NCBI RefSeq assembly: GCF_036785885.1
Contig: NC_092323.1
Coordinates: 15,632,501 to 15,696,500 of the forward strand
Direction: 5' to 3'
From: Coffea arabica
Lineage: Eukaryota; Streptophyta; Magnoliopsida; Gentianales; Rubiaceae
Length of the DNA stretch: 64,000 bases
The translations under genes were made by a program, and so were the position numbers. The notes beneath the pieces were generated by a model. The model had not been told where the DNA came from. It saw nothing but the letters and a program-made list of their open reading frames with translations, and ran no database searches. Of this stretch, positions 20,969-34,134 are shown piece by piece (position 1 is the stretch's first letter; each line of letters starts with the position of its first letter).

Positions 20969-23900
20969 TGAAGATAGCCTCCAGTAGCAGCTTCACTAGT
21001 TTCCTTGATTCTACTTTAGATCATCTAGACTTGCCATAACGTTTGGGCTCAAGGTGCATGGTCGATTCGGGAAGCTGGAGAGGGGGATAAGCCTATTGAT
21101 ACCGTTTGATCTGTATGTTACAAATTGCAGGAGGAACCAAGAAATGCATTGGGAACAAGATCTGGAGGACAAGGGTAATACTGATAGTTTGAGACTCAGT
21201 ATTGTTTTGTTCAGGATTCAAGATCTGGTTAGGACGTTCATGCCCGGTCCTGAGTCTGCTGTTTTTACATATATTCAGTCTGATGCATTAAATCTTAATG
21301 ACATCGAAACTGAGCTCAACAGATTTGAGGAAAATATCAGGTTATTTTTTGAGACAGAAATCCGACCATCGTGCATCATCAGTTTGTTGCACCACTGCTC
21401 ACTGGGAGATCCACAACTAGTTACAAATTTGATTGACTCCATTTCAAAGAATCTGGACTGGCTTACCAGCTTTTTTCACACATTTGACAATGCTCTGCCT
21501 TTTGTAATGATAACTCTTGAAGCGAAGATATTGTTCTTGAAGAGTTTCATTTGCTTTGCCACAGTGCAAGGCATTGAGGGTAAGGGATTGATCGATCTGT
21601 TGATCCACGCTGAAGTTGTGGCCATCAAAGCTGCACGCCTGGTTCTATATGTTGGTTTAACAGAAACAGTGAACAAGTGTGCAATGAAATGGAATCTCAA
21701 ATTTCTCGACTGATATGCAAGGAGATTGATATGCGAGAAACTTATATCCAAGTCCTGACAGCTTCAAAGTTATCAAGATCGTCACACACTTTAGTGCTGG
21801 AGAAGAATAAGCATCTATTGGCCAAATTTATTGATTGTCTCCTGTATAATGTTATGGAGCTACTAGAACATTTTCCAAATTTCTCGGTTCTGGTGAAGGA
21901 TCAAATGCTAATACTCCACGAGGGAGTAAGGTTCCTGAGTGTCCTCCTGGGGCAGCAGCAAGAGATATTCGATGGGCTACACGATCAAATGAAGGATCTT
22001 ATTGGATTTGTGGCCTGTGATGCAGGAATCGTGATTTTATCCCTTTCAGCAACTGATATGATAGAAGGTTTGGCCAAGGAAACAGATCTTGCGCTTTTTC
22101 ATTTGGTCAAAGTGCTCAAGTTCATTATGGCAGAATTTGCACAGATTTATCCACCACCATCATTCAGCTTTCCTTGGACCAATGAGTTGGGCTGCTTTGA
22201 TTTCCTCCAAGAAAGTCTTCAAGATTTATCAAATTCTGAAGCTGATTCAATTGATCTACCAAAGGATCATATCCACAGAGTGCAACAGGATCTTATGTTC
22301 TTAAGATCTTTCCTCGAGAATATTGTCGGGCAGCGCAACCAGAACCAAAAACTCCAAGCTCTTTGGGATCGTGGTATGGAGGTGGCCTATAAGGCAAAGT
22401 TACTCGTCAACTCTATTGTATCTGGGGATAAATCTGAATGTTTGGATAGCCTTGCTGGAGATATTGAACTGATGAGGACTGAGGCCTTGGGAATCTATGA
22501 CAGCCTCAGCCATGGCACTGACGCTCAGACAGTTACCAACAATTCAGCTCATATGACATCAAAACTCAGTAGCACGGCATTGAATGAAGCTACGGTGGGT
22601 CTTCATGAAACAGTGCAGACAATCACCTGAAGGCTTACCGGCGGTTCAAAGCAGCTGGATATTATTTCAATTGTTGGGATGGCTGGACTCGGTAAGACAG
22701 CATTAGCAAACACAGTTTACCACCATATGCAAAATTCAATTTCTCGCCACTTTCATATTCATGCTTGGTGTACTGTTTCTCAAGCATACAACAAGCACAA
22801 TTTGTTAGCTCAGATTTTGTCCAGTATTCATCGTGGTATTCCTGGCGAATATCTTAACAAAGATGAAGATAAATTGGCTGAAGAGCTAAGGAAGGTTTTG
22901 TTGAGAAATAGGTATCTCATAGTTTTGGATGACTTATGGGACATTGAGGCATGGAATTTGTTGGAAAGATCATTTCCAAATGATGCAAATGGAAGCAGGA
23001 TTCTCTTAACCAGTAGAATTCACAGTTTGCCATTGCAATTAAAGCATGCTAGCGAACCTTACCATCTTCGCCAACTTACTGACAAAGAGAGCTGGGCATT
23101 ACTGCAAAATAAGCTATTTGGCGAAGTAGATTGTCCTCCAACACTAACTGAAGTTGGATTCCAAATTGCAAAAAACTGTAAGGGACTAACTCTCACAATC
23201 GTCCTTGTTGCTGGAATTCTTGCAACTATTGAGCAAGATTGCTGGAAAGAAGTTGCAGAAACTCTATGTTCTAGCACCATTGTTGAGACTGAACAATGCA
23301 AGAGGGCATTGGAGTTGAGTTATAGTAATTTACCAGGTCATCTGAGGCCATGCCTTCTTTACTTCGGAGCATTCCCAGAAAATGCAGACGTCCCTGTCCG
23401 AAAATTGATCTGGCTTTGGAGCTCTGAAGGATTTCTGCAAAAGACTGAAGGAAAGATTTTAGAGGATGTGGTCGATGAGTACTTGACCGATCTGGTCCAA
23501 AGAAGTTTAGTTATGGTCACCCGACAAAGATCTATAGGTGGTGCCAAAGCTTGCCGAATTCATGATTTGATACATGAGTTTTGTGTGGGAAAAGCCAAAG
23601 AAGAAAGTTTTCTACAGATTTCTCATGGGGAAAATGATCTTTTTACTCTGACTGGACTGCACAACCTTCACCGACTATGTATTTACAATTCCAAGCCAGA
23701 GAAGCTTAAGAAGTTAAAGGTATTCTTTCCCACTTTACGTTCTTTGCACTTCTCTGCTAAGTGGAAAGTGTTGCCTTATTTTCCAATCGGGGTTCTGTTA
23801 TTTAAACTTCTTAGAGTGTTGGATTTGGGACGGTTTGGTTTTACCCATGAATTTCCGATGGAAGTGGTATTGCTTGTTCACTTGAGATACTTGGCGATTC

Positions 23901-24772
23901 GGAGCGTTATGTCCGTGCCATCTGACATAGCTAACCTCTCAAGTTTAGAAACTTTCTTATTGATACAAAGCTGGGATGATGTTGTGCTACCGAACACTAT
24001 CTGGAACATTCAGACATTGAGGCATCTATTCATTAAAAGTTCCCGGTGTGGTTTTCGTTTTCCTGCTGACAGTCTTGCGGGCTCCCCGGATTTAAAACAT
24101 TTAGAGACTTTAAGCCTTGCAATTGATTCCTCTTCTCAAAGCTTGCAGAAGATATTGACAAAGTTACCAAGCATCCGCAGGCTAAAATGCGTGTCTTACA
24201 TTGAGAATTATAGTTCTTCCAGAAACTGGATTCTCGTGCTGGATGGTCTGAGTCGACTAGAGTCACTTAAAGTGAGAAATCTTGCTCCGTTGGAAATTAA
24301 ATTCCCACTTTATTTGAAAAAGTTGACTCTCTCATGTACTCGTATGCCATGGACTGAAATTTCAACGATTGGAGAGCTGTCCAGTCTTGAAGTGCTTAAA
24401 TTACGGCATGAAGCCTTTGTAGGGGAAAAATGGGAAATGAAAGCAGGGGAGTTCCTTAACCTCCGATTCTTGGAATTGACAAAATTGGATCTCCGAAGTT
24501 GGACTGCCACTTCTGACAATTTTTCCCGTCTTGAGAAGTTAGTTGTCCAAGACTGCTATGTACTGGAAGAGGTCCCTTTTTGTTTAGGGGAATGTTCAAA
24601 TCTTGAAATGATAGAGCTCGCATGGTGCTGTAAGTCTGCTGTGACTTCTGTAAAGCAAATTCAACAAGAACAGATGGATGCAGGAAATGATGATCTAAGG
24701 GTCATTCTTGAAGATAATTGGGACTTTCCGATTCTTCAAAGCGTGGTTGAATTAACTCTTCTCATCACTTGA
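20969..24772 (+). pseudogene. NLR2: pseudogenised R1-type CC-NLR, paralogue of NLR3
   Basis: Colinear with intact NLR3 (41316-45113). Lesions against NLR3: the ATG at 20969 reaches a TAA after 23 codons, in a region also shortened by deletion; one T is missing near 21644 (GGTTCTAT versus GGTTTCTAT), shifting the frame inside the N-terminal domain; 18 bp are missing near 21732; and a TGA at 22628 ends the frame just before the NB-ARC. From 22631 the frame is open again to 24772 and keeps P-loop GMAGLGKTA (the last Thr of GKTT is Ala), LIVLDDLW, a GLPL variant (GLTLTI), IHDL and LRRs. The 697-residue NB-LRR part could be translated only from an internal start. Most likely non-functional. Confidence 0.92.
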
Positions 24773-27055
24773 GGCAATTGTGAACCAATTCATGTCTCTT
24801 GTTGAATTCGTTTAAGAGTCAATTCAGAGTGGGAACCAAATGATGTAATTTTATATTCATGTTTCTGGAAACAATTTCTGGAGTTCTTTGGCTTCAAGTT
24901 GATGCAGCTGTAACATTATTGTGATTGAAGTCATAAGAAAAATCATGCATTTACGAAGTTTACATTGTCTATCATTATTTTTTTCCTTTTTTTTTTCATT
25001 CACGATTTTTTTTTTGACAATTTTTTCATTCAAGATTTATTAGTGTTCACAATCTATCATCCCAATTTATTTATTTATTTACTTTTTATCTTCGCACCTC
25101 TCCCCACGCACTTCCTACCCTCTACTATCAATTTCTTAAATCCTCTTCCATGTGAGTTACACAAGCATTTATCCAAAATAAAGAACGGTACACTGAATAT
25201 TAATATGTAAACTTCTTTGTGATTAACATATGATACACTTGTTTTGCAACATATATTAAGCATAGACCCACAAAAAAAAAAAAAAAATTCCTAAGACCTA
25301 GATTTTCTTACTATTTTCCTCCAACTTTCTATTTTACAATTCCTTTGACACTTTTATTCACTACAAGACTCAAGCATGGTAGGCTCATTTAAAAGTTGTA
25401 TCTTGAATTTCTATTTCATAAAATTAATTTTTTCGGGCAATGAAGCTTGTTGCAATAATGTTATGTTTGCTGCATGCTTATGAGCAATTTCTAACCCTCA
25501 GTTCAGTTCAACATAGGACTGTTTATCAAAAATTTCCTTTTCATTTCTCATGTTCTTTTTCACTTTTACCTAGTATCTATATCAGAGATTTTCTTTTTAA
25601 ACTAATGCCTCAATGATCGTTTCCACTACTTTGTTTATTTCTCTCTTGGCGAGATACGAAAAGATGTAGAAATATGTATTATTCAATATTTTAACTTTGG
25701 ACAAGAAATTATACATTGTCGTGCTTATGATTTAACATATTTACCTTTTACATACTCATAAATTAATTTTTGTGTAAAAGATTAATTACCACAAAACATT
25801 AAGAATTTAAGATCTAAACAAAATTCATGCCAACTAGTTACTAGATCTCTTATGTTTTTCCTTAAATATTTGAAATTGGAGGTTCCCAATTCTTTGGTTT
25901 GAAGAGTAATTGATGTAATCAGAATCTAAAATGTTTTTCATGTTCTTTTATCGTTCATGTTTTGTAGTAGCACTTATCATCCATCATTTGTACCTTCCAA
26001 ATGCCACTCCAGCAACAAACTTCAAAAAAAAAAAAAACAACGACACAACAGGGATTCTCAAACTCTGTACCTTAAAGATTTCCACGTTCAGGCCAACAAA
26101 CTTCAAGAGTTCTAGCTCTTCTCCACCAGATGTATAGAAAATTTTTCATGTGCAAATAATCCATCTCTTTCCTCTGCGTGTACAAGATTTCTAATTCTTT
26201 TTGAACACCCCTCTTCTCCAACAACAACGGAGCAACTAGTATAATTGGGTAGTCCAATGATTACACATACTGACTCATTAACCTAAATTTAAAAAATTGT
26301 TATACTGGCTAAATATGTGACAAAACATCAGATTTTCCCTGTGTAAATCTTGAAAGTCCGATAGTTGACAGTAGCTCTGTTACCACTGCCACTATCTTGA
26401 TTCCCTGTGTTATCTCGTCAAAATCTATCTTACAAGGACTTGAGGATAATCCATCTTGTGTTAAATCGTATTTTGCTTTGACGATGTACATCAGGGCATA
26501 TCGAGAAAGTCCCACAAAGCAAAATGTTTAAGAGCCAGTCTTGCTTGTGTCCACGGTACCAGTTTGAGTAGTTCTATTTCCCTGCCCATTGTTTTTCTGC
26601 ATGAATTCATACTTAAAAATCGATGGTGCCCCCCTACTGGGTTTTACAAGTGTCTTCGAGTATTATTATAATATATGTGAATCCCTCTCAACAATTCAAA
26701 GAAATTGAGGAAACTCTTCCGTGCTACAAATATTTGCATAATCTTGTTCCATATTATGGCATATAGCCCAATGTAGTTTTCTACTAGTAGAAGTATTTTC
26801 TTTTCCTCTGCATATGTTTTATGAATTTCCTTTTCAGTTAGTACCGTTATTGATAAGAAAGTGGAGCGAAATTGATCGTGACTTTCCTGGTTGGATAGTA
26901 GTACAATTATTTAACGTGGTGGACCTATAGAACTAGAAGCAGACTCAAATTATTGCACGACCTAACTTCTGAAAATGGGGAACGTAAATTAGTAGCGGTT
27001 GGAACTTGCAAGTTAAGTTTAAATGCACCGATTGAAAAAGTGAAGGTTGATGATT
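24773..27055. other. NLR2 downstream flank, no gene
   Basis: 24800-26160 is paralogous to the NLR3 downstream flank (45240-46612, then 47423 on): shared ATGATGTAA, GCAACATATATTAAGCATAG, GTTCCCAATTCTTTGG and the stretch around 26120-26160 that is an uninterrupted version of the 46616 insertion site. A 68-codon frame on the minus strand (26309-26515) has amino-acid variety but I do not recognise it and would not call it. Confidence 0.6.
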
Positions 27056-27227
27056 AGAGTGTGTTTGGATTGTAAGTTATTTGAGATATTTTTACTGTAA
27101 AATTTTTTGTGATGTGATGTATGTGAGATAAAAAGATAATTGGGAAGATAAAAAGGTGTATTGAAAATTGTAATGGTGATATAAGCAAATATATTTGGTC
27201 AAATAACTTACAATCCAAACACACTCT
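27056..27227. mobile_element. MITE with perfect 29-bp terminal inverted repeats (172 bp)
   Basis: Ends begin AGAGTGTGTTTGGATTG and are exactly complementary for 29 bp. The interior has GTGATGTGATGTATGTGAGA and AAAAGATAATT, shared with relatives at 47762-47936 and 52973-53142. No coding capacity. I could not see a clear target duplication. Confidence 0.85.
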
Positions 27228-30200
27228 GCGCGCTTCTTTTGTTTTTGCTTATACAGTACTTCGCAAGATTATTTTAAGTTGAAAATAAAGATACTAAAAT
27301 AAAATTATGAGAACCCACAAGATGAAATGAAGTTAAAGATGCAGATGTTAAAATAACTTCTAGGACATGTTAAATTAACCCATACTCAAAAATCTTACAG
27401 GTAATATAGAATCCGGGACATTTTCTTGCGATCTTGAAATGGTTGAGAAGATTGAAAAATTGACACTAGATTACTATGGCCCAACAATTGTCAAGATGAG
27501 TCAGCTCAAGTAGTAGAGAAAAAAAAAAAAAAAAAGAGGTTTTCAAATCCCATCTTCAATATCTTTTTCATAGTAGGCTATTTGTAGTTACAATCATATG
27601 ATCCCATTGAAAATTTGATGAAGATGTGAACTATGAAATAACTCCCCTTGTGCTTCTGTTCAATCATTCTTTGATTCCCTCTAAGAGCCTCATTTACACC
27701 TATTAATCAGTAGAAATTTCTCGAATATGATGCAGGAACATTTTTTATTTTTTCCTTTCCCAAAAGTAAAATGACTTTTTTCTTTTTTATTTGTTTTTTT
27801 GGGGAGAGTTTGAATTGATCATTGTGTATGCAAGGCTTTTTGGCAATGGAGATTGTCTATTATTAAGGAGAAAATTGTAGTACTGTTACTGATAAGAAAG
27901 TAGACCTGTGAAAGAGCCTGTGAGTTTCCTAGCAGTGTAGTCGTACAATTATTGATTGTGATGGATCTATAGGTTAGCATTTTTCCGAGCAATGACATAA
28001 GAAATATAGTGAAATTACTGCATGTGAAGTTGTGTGGTAATAACTTTTGGATTGCTATTTTTAGAATTTTTGTAAAAAATATACCATAATGATTTGATGC
28101 AAATGAGTTAAAAAAGTGATTAAAAATATATTTATAAAAAACTTAAAATTTTTTCTACAAAAAATCACAGTCTAAACAAGGCCGTTCTATGTTAGAATAA
28201 TGAGATCATTGAAGCTGATTTTGAAAATTATGACTTCAAAGTTGATTTTGACTTCTTGGATAGATGATTAATTGTGCGCTTAATTTGTGAATATTTTGCC
28301 TTTTATTTTACCAAAACATGATATTAATTATTAGATTATACTCATATATGACTTTTGGTGTTGTTTCTCGGAATTTATAGTGAAAATAGAGTAAAAAGTG
28401 CATTAAATAAGAAATATACAAAAGATTATATTCTGCAAGGCGCAACCACGTCTTAATCTGGTGAGGAATTTGAAATGACCCTGCCTGATATTTCTACATA
28501 TCGATTCAGAACGGAATTACTTTCCTTACGGAGCTAGACTTTGTGATTAATTTTTAAGAACAGTTGATAATCCTCATGTAAAATGCCAAAATTTCCTCAA
28601 ATAAATAAAAAATGCTACTTTATATAACACACACGATTCTACAGGATAGAAATAAAATGAAAATGGCCAGCTTTTTTTATTTTAGGAATTCTTACATTTA
28701 TGTCTGCTGCTTAGGCACTTAGTAATTTTCAGTCGCTTTTGTACGGTTATCCCAAATAAATATATGAAAAGCGTTAATCTAAGCCTGCTGATCATAGAGC
28801 ATGCCTGTTACAATTTATGAATACTCAATCAAAGCGGAGGAGGGGGATTGATGTTGATTTTTTTTTCTCACTTTTTAAACTTATTTTCTTAGCCTCACCA
28901 GTCACAACAAAGGGAAAATGTTCACTCCACTTGAAAAAATATTGGGTAAACTGCTAATAACCTCCTGTGATTTTACATATTGCCTCACAATCTTCTTAAC
29001 ATATCAAAATATTCATCTAATAGGAAATGCAAATTAATATATAGTACCTCTGATTATAGTGATTGATTCAAATGTGCTCTAAAAATTCATTTTGTAAAAT
29101 TATAATATCCACTTAACCACTAGCGGAACCATTACAGGGTGGAAAGTGGCACACCACTCCTCCCCTTCCTTAAGTTTGAAAAATCTTGTTTTGCACTCCT
29201 AAGTTACCTTAGTTAACCAAAAAAAAAAAAAAAATTACCTTGGTAAATTATTTCATATTAAGATTTTGCCTCCCTTACCCTCCCCTTAAAAACTTGATAT
29301 TAAGTCCATTCTAATCTAATCTTGAGAATCAGTGACTTTACTAGTGATTAATTGCTTTGCTCTTGAGTAAATTATTTTACAAATTAAAATTCTTAAAGAT
29401 GTATAATAGCTAACATTTTAGGTTTTATGTTATATGTTACAGTTTTAATTAATGTAATTTATTTAACTTTGATAGTTATACTATCATAAAATATTTCAAT
29501 GTTATATATCCTCAATTCCACATATAAAATAATCTTTACTCTTGGGAAAGAAATTTCTATAGTTCACATAAATTTAAGGCAAATGCAAATTGAATCTGGA
29601 ATAAATGAGCGCACTAAGATCAAGTTTTTAGGGAAAAAACTAAAAGGGCTTCACTGTCATCCTTACAAATACGTACATCTCTTTTTAAAAAATTAGAAGA
29701 AACGCAAAAATCTGTATATAAAATTTTTGTCATCATGCACTTCATTGGAATCATTAAATTCTAAGTTGCTGCTTGAGTTTTGATGTAAAGCATCACTGTT
29801 AATTCTATGTTCAGATTAATAACAAAAAAAAAGAAGAGAAAAGCCAAAATTTTCATTTTCATGACAGAAATAAAAAAAATTAGAATTAATCTTTTAGCAG
29901 AAAAGTAAACCAAAGGGTAAGTTCCGTGTGAAGGAAGCCATTCCAAATTGAGATGCCTGCTGGGCCTATGAACACTATTCCTAAGACAGGAGATTGGACT
30001 TGGAAATGTGCTTAGTCTAGAAGCATAATAAGTAATTTCAATTTGAACTTGAATTTTTAATTCTACTAATCTGACAAGTATCTAAATCTATTAGAGTACA
30101 TACTATTAGTATATTAAAAAAATTAATTTTAAAAAATAAGATTAGTCTTTTACATATTGATATATAGTAGTATTGCATGCCACGTAATCTCAATTTAAAT

Positions 30201-30499
30201 TTAAAATTTTATTTTTTTAATTGCGTGGCATGCATCCGACGGAGCTAGTGTATGCAAGATCCAAAATAGATTGCTACTTGATAGCTTAATGCAACAAAGA
30301 GCTAACTGTATCTAATTTGGAGGAGGGTTGGAATGGGTTGTAAAGTGAGAGAAATTATAAGTAAAAGGTTCAGATTTCAAATTCTGTCACTTACAAAAAG
30401 GAAAAACAAACGTAAAAGAAAACCTGTTCTAATCTTTAACGAGCTTTAGGAATAAAGAATGGTTATTAAAATTAAAAACTCAAATAAAAATCAAGGTGA
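27228..30499. other. AT-rich intergenic spacer, no gene
   Basis: Poly-A and poly-T runs, repeat fragments (for example 28950-29080 and 29130-29220), and a possible degenerate MITE at about 28035-28190. A short near-palindrome at 30175-30233 has arms GCATGCCACG / CGTGGCATGC. No coding frame, tRNA or rRNA seen. Confidence 0.5.
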
Positions 30500-30935
30500 C
30501 GATCTTCTCATTTGAAATTTGTACAGTTAAAACAAAAATGAAAAAAAATTAAAATTGTCATAGTTCCCGGCCAATTAGTACTACTAATAATCATTGAGAC
30601 CCAGGATGCAATCATGCAACCAGCCTAAGTTTAAAAAAACCCCAAAAAAAACCCAAAACCCAAAAAAAAAAAAAAAAAAAAAACCAAAACGACGTGTGTT
30701 TCTGCCCGAAAGGTGCATCAAAAGGTTTCTTGAAAAGCGCCACCACTGAGCGGTGTGGACTCTGGATTGGAGGTGGAAAGCATCTTCATCGTGAAATCCT
30801 TTGTTTATTTGTAAAAAAATAATTCAAAAAAAAAAAAAGCAAAAGAAAAGCATATCCTTCACGATACCTTCAGTTTTGTCGGCAAGAAAGTGGAGGCTTG
30901 CTGCTTTGAAGGGTGAACTCTCTCCTTTTAGCAAT
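30500..30935 (+). repeat. NLR upstream block, copy P2, orphan
   Basis: A second copy of the NLR1 upstream block (P1, 13490-13930), expanded by A-runs. No NLR coding sequence follows within 10 kb, so this block has lost its gene. Confidence 0.7.
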
Positions 30936-31149
30936 TATATTTTTATGCGGTGCGATTCAATCGTTGTATATATTTAAATTTTTAATATACAAAAACATTA
31001 TAATATTATATTGAATATGTATTAACTATTTTGTTCAAGTATAATATTTTTATCTGAAATACAATATTATAATGTAATTATATGGTTAATGATACAAAAT
31101 GTATAATAATCGGATCGAACCATAATAGATCCAAACCGCACTTGGCCCT

Positions 31150-32530
31150 ATCCCCCCTTTTTAGATTTTTAGTGAGTCTCGAAAGTCGAAAGTCTGCTTA
31201 TCTTTGTCTTTCTGTGTTCATTGCTTCTCAACTTTAGGTTCACTATTTTCACAAAACTTCCTCCCGGACATGCCTCACAAAACTTCCAACGGGTAATTGT
31301 GGCCGGCAAAATGTCCAGAACCCAACAACCCACTTAACCCGCTCCCTAATTTAAGAGATCAGTTGGACGAATTGGGCATTGCGTTAGTTTCGACTTTCGA
31401 GTTGGGTGAAAGAAATCTAAATAATTTTTGGGCGGTTTTTAAGTTTAGTACCGACCCACCAAACCCAAGATGCTTAAACAACATTTGATTCCTATTTCCA
31501 TCTATCACTCAAAAAAAAAATCTAATGTGTAGTAAACCAGCCGATTCATACTTAGGAAATCAATTTCTTGTATTACTAACGTTAACTCTCACTAAATGAT
31601 TAGTAGAATTATCATGTTCAGGTGATGGATTCCAGAGATCGCCAGTTTCATTCTATGCATCACGAGATTACCATGGGAAAACTGCTGAAATGGACGGTCA
31701 TATTTTTATGAAATGAAATGAAATACTTTTAAGGGTTAATTTCAGAAACCTCCCCTGAGATTTTTTTTCTAATATCATCTAGCACTCCTGAAGCTTCAAA
31801 AATCTCACATAGCTCCCCTTGAATGACAATTTATATAAAATTGTCATCCCTTATATGGAAAAATAATATTTAAAAAATATATCAGAGGAGAGAGATTATA
31901 TTATCTTTTCACTTTTACCCTTGTACAATTTGATTTATGAATTTTGAAATATGAAACAAAGATAAATAATGTGGAATATTAAATTTAGAATATGAGAAGG
32001 TGTAAATGCGATAAGTAATAAATTTATTCGATTCATAACTAGAGAATTCCGTTGTATGCTAGGGTAACTTCTAAAACTACTTCAACATTATAAAAAGCCA
32101 AAAACTTCAAGAGATTGGTTGGAACAACGAGGATATTAAAAGCAAAGATTTTGTAGTAAAGAGACACGAAAATTTTGCCCCTCTACCCCCCTTTTAGATG
32201 TTTAGTGAGTCTCGAAAATATATGCTTATCTTGTCTTTTTTTTTTTTTTTTCTCTTTTTAAATCTTTAGGGTCACTTGTTGTGATTAACCATTGCTGTAT
32301 TACATTTATACCATTACAATGCCAGGTTCACCGCTTCTCACTTTTAGATTCACTATTTTCACAAACTTCCTCCCAAACACGCCCACCAACGTGCAATTAA
32401 TGCACGTTCCAACGTTCTAATTACGAGAAACATAGAAGAACATAAAAGAAAAATTCATAGGAGGGTTGGAGCAAGAACTCTATATCAATATAATATATTT
32501 GGAATTTACAGTTGCTTTGCCAAAACACGG
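31150..32530 (+). repeat. Direct duplication of upstream block U (31150-31290 and 32175-32530)
   Basis: Both copies share a CCCCCTTTTAGAT-like phrase, TTTAGTGAGTCTCGAAA, TGCTTATCTT and TTCACTATTTTCACAAA. The second copy extends further and matches U1. Between them are a family fragment of (T)TTCAGAAACCTCCC type near 31740 and AT-rich spacer. Confidence 0.6.
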
Positions 32531-32563
32531 AAGAAAATTCTATACTAAACAACATACGATTAA

Positions 32564-33424
32564 GGCCCGTTTAGAGTTGTTGTGCTTTTAATAAAAACAA
32601 GTATATTAAGGCATTTGGTTAATATCATATCATAAAATTAGGGGTGAAGATTTTGATATTAAAAATACTTTAGCAAAAGCTCAAATTTGGTGTTTTTGGA
32701 GTAGTTTTTATAATTTAAAAAGCAAAACAAAACATTAAATTTAATCATTTTATCCTATATCATGAACTAAATAAAGAGATAAATCCATTTAAAAAATTTC
32801 AAACTATACATCATCCAATCTAATAAGTACTTATTGAACTATATCTCCAAATAATATATTTAAAAGCACTTAAACATTTAATAAGTAGTTTTATTAAAAG
32901 TTCTATTGAGAAATTACTTTTTAGGATAAAAAACAAAAATGCCCTCTGTGATAAGTCTAATACATAGAAAAACCCCCTATGATTTAAAAATATACAATAC
33001 GACAACTCATGTTTTGAACTAAATTGTAAAGGTGACGAAATCCGTCAAACTTAACGGAAATGACTTATTAGAAACTTAACGGAAATGACTTATTAGAACC
33101 TAAAAAAAAATTTTTTATACCTAATTTTTATCAAATATACCTATTCTACCCTTTAACCCTCAATTATCTCTATTTAGAAAATAAAACAAATGATTTTTTT
33201 GAGCTGTCTTTTGCTTAATTATATCAGGGCATTTTGGTCATTTCGTTCATTTCCGTTAAATTTAACGGATTCTGTCACCTTTACAATTTAGTTCAAAGCA
33301 TGAGAGGTCGTGTTGTATATTTTGAAATTATGAGGGGTTTTTCTGTGTATTAGATTTACCACAGGGGGTTGTTTTGTTTTTTTACCCTACTTTTTAATAT
33401 GGTATAGAAACTCCAAACGGACCC
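32564..33424. mobile_element. Harbinger-like MITE (outer element of a nest, 861 bp)
   Basis: Ends GGCCCGTTTAGAGTTG and, complemented, GGGTCCGTTTGGAGTTT, flanked by TAA on both sides (32561-32563 and 33425-33427), the usual PIF/Harbinger target. No coding capacity. It is interrupted by the inner element at 32923-33388 and lies in upstream block U. Confidence 0.75.
32923..33388. mobile_element. Inner MITE with long inverted repeats (466 bp)
   Basis: Arms of about 150 bp are inverted copies of each other (outer end AGGATAAAA / AGGGTAAAA; both carry AACTAAATTGTAAAGGTGAC). Flanked by ACTTTTT at 32916-32922 and 33389-33395. Long arms and a 7-8 bp duplication suggest a Mutator- or hAT-type non-autonomous element; the class is uncertain. 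Confidence 0.75.
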
Positions 33425-34134
33425 TAATCGAGAAACAAATTAAAGGATAATCCACCCCTGATTTTAGAGATTCCATGTTCACCTCCTTGATTTACAGTCA
33501 TGTTTGTATTTATTGCTTAAGAATATAGTGATTTAGAGTCATTATTTTTTGTAGGTGAAATCAAACAAATAATGAAAAAACGTGTTAGGCGAAGTTCAAT
33601 AATTTTTTTTTATAGAAATGTAAGAAATATTATTGATATTAAAACAAGTCACACAACCTTGAGCAAAGCACATATTGAGCTATACAAACACAAACCTGTA
33701 CTCAGATACCGAGGATGTATTCCTCAAGCTCAATAATTAAGGTCGGCAAAAACTTGGATGAAACCGATTTATCTCCACCAATGGACCTTGTGTTTTTAAG
33801 TAGCCATGTCACTCCTACTAACTTCTACCAACTGGTGTCAATGGGTTTCCTCTTCTTGTAATTTTAGATTACGAACAAGAATGAGAGGAAAAAATTGAAA
33901 GCTACAAAAATTTTTTCAAAAACAAAAAAAGCTACAAAAAAATCCCAGAATTCTCAAGGAAGCTGTATCTTCATATCCCAGACTCCGATCTAATGCGGAC
34001 ATTTACAAAGTCTTCCTAGATCCCCTAAAACGGATGCAATGGTACCCAAATCTGATGTTTGCTTTATCCTTTTTTTTTTTACATGTGCTTTTGCTTTTGG
34101 ATAAAAAAAAAAAAAAGAAATTGCAGCCCTTAAT
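33425..34134. other. Disrupted upstream block U and spacer, no gene
   Basis: AACGTGTTAGGCGAAG near 33580 and CTCAATAATTAAGG near 33728 match the contiguous U1 copy (20080-20115), with about 130 bp of extra sequence between them. No gene. Confidence 0.5.

Noticed and set aside
26309-26515. 68-codon minus-strand frame with protein-like composition
   Set aside because: No family recognised, no neighbouring exons found; left as spacer.
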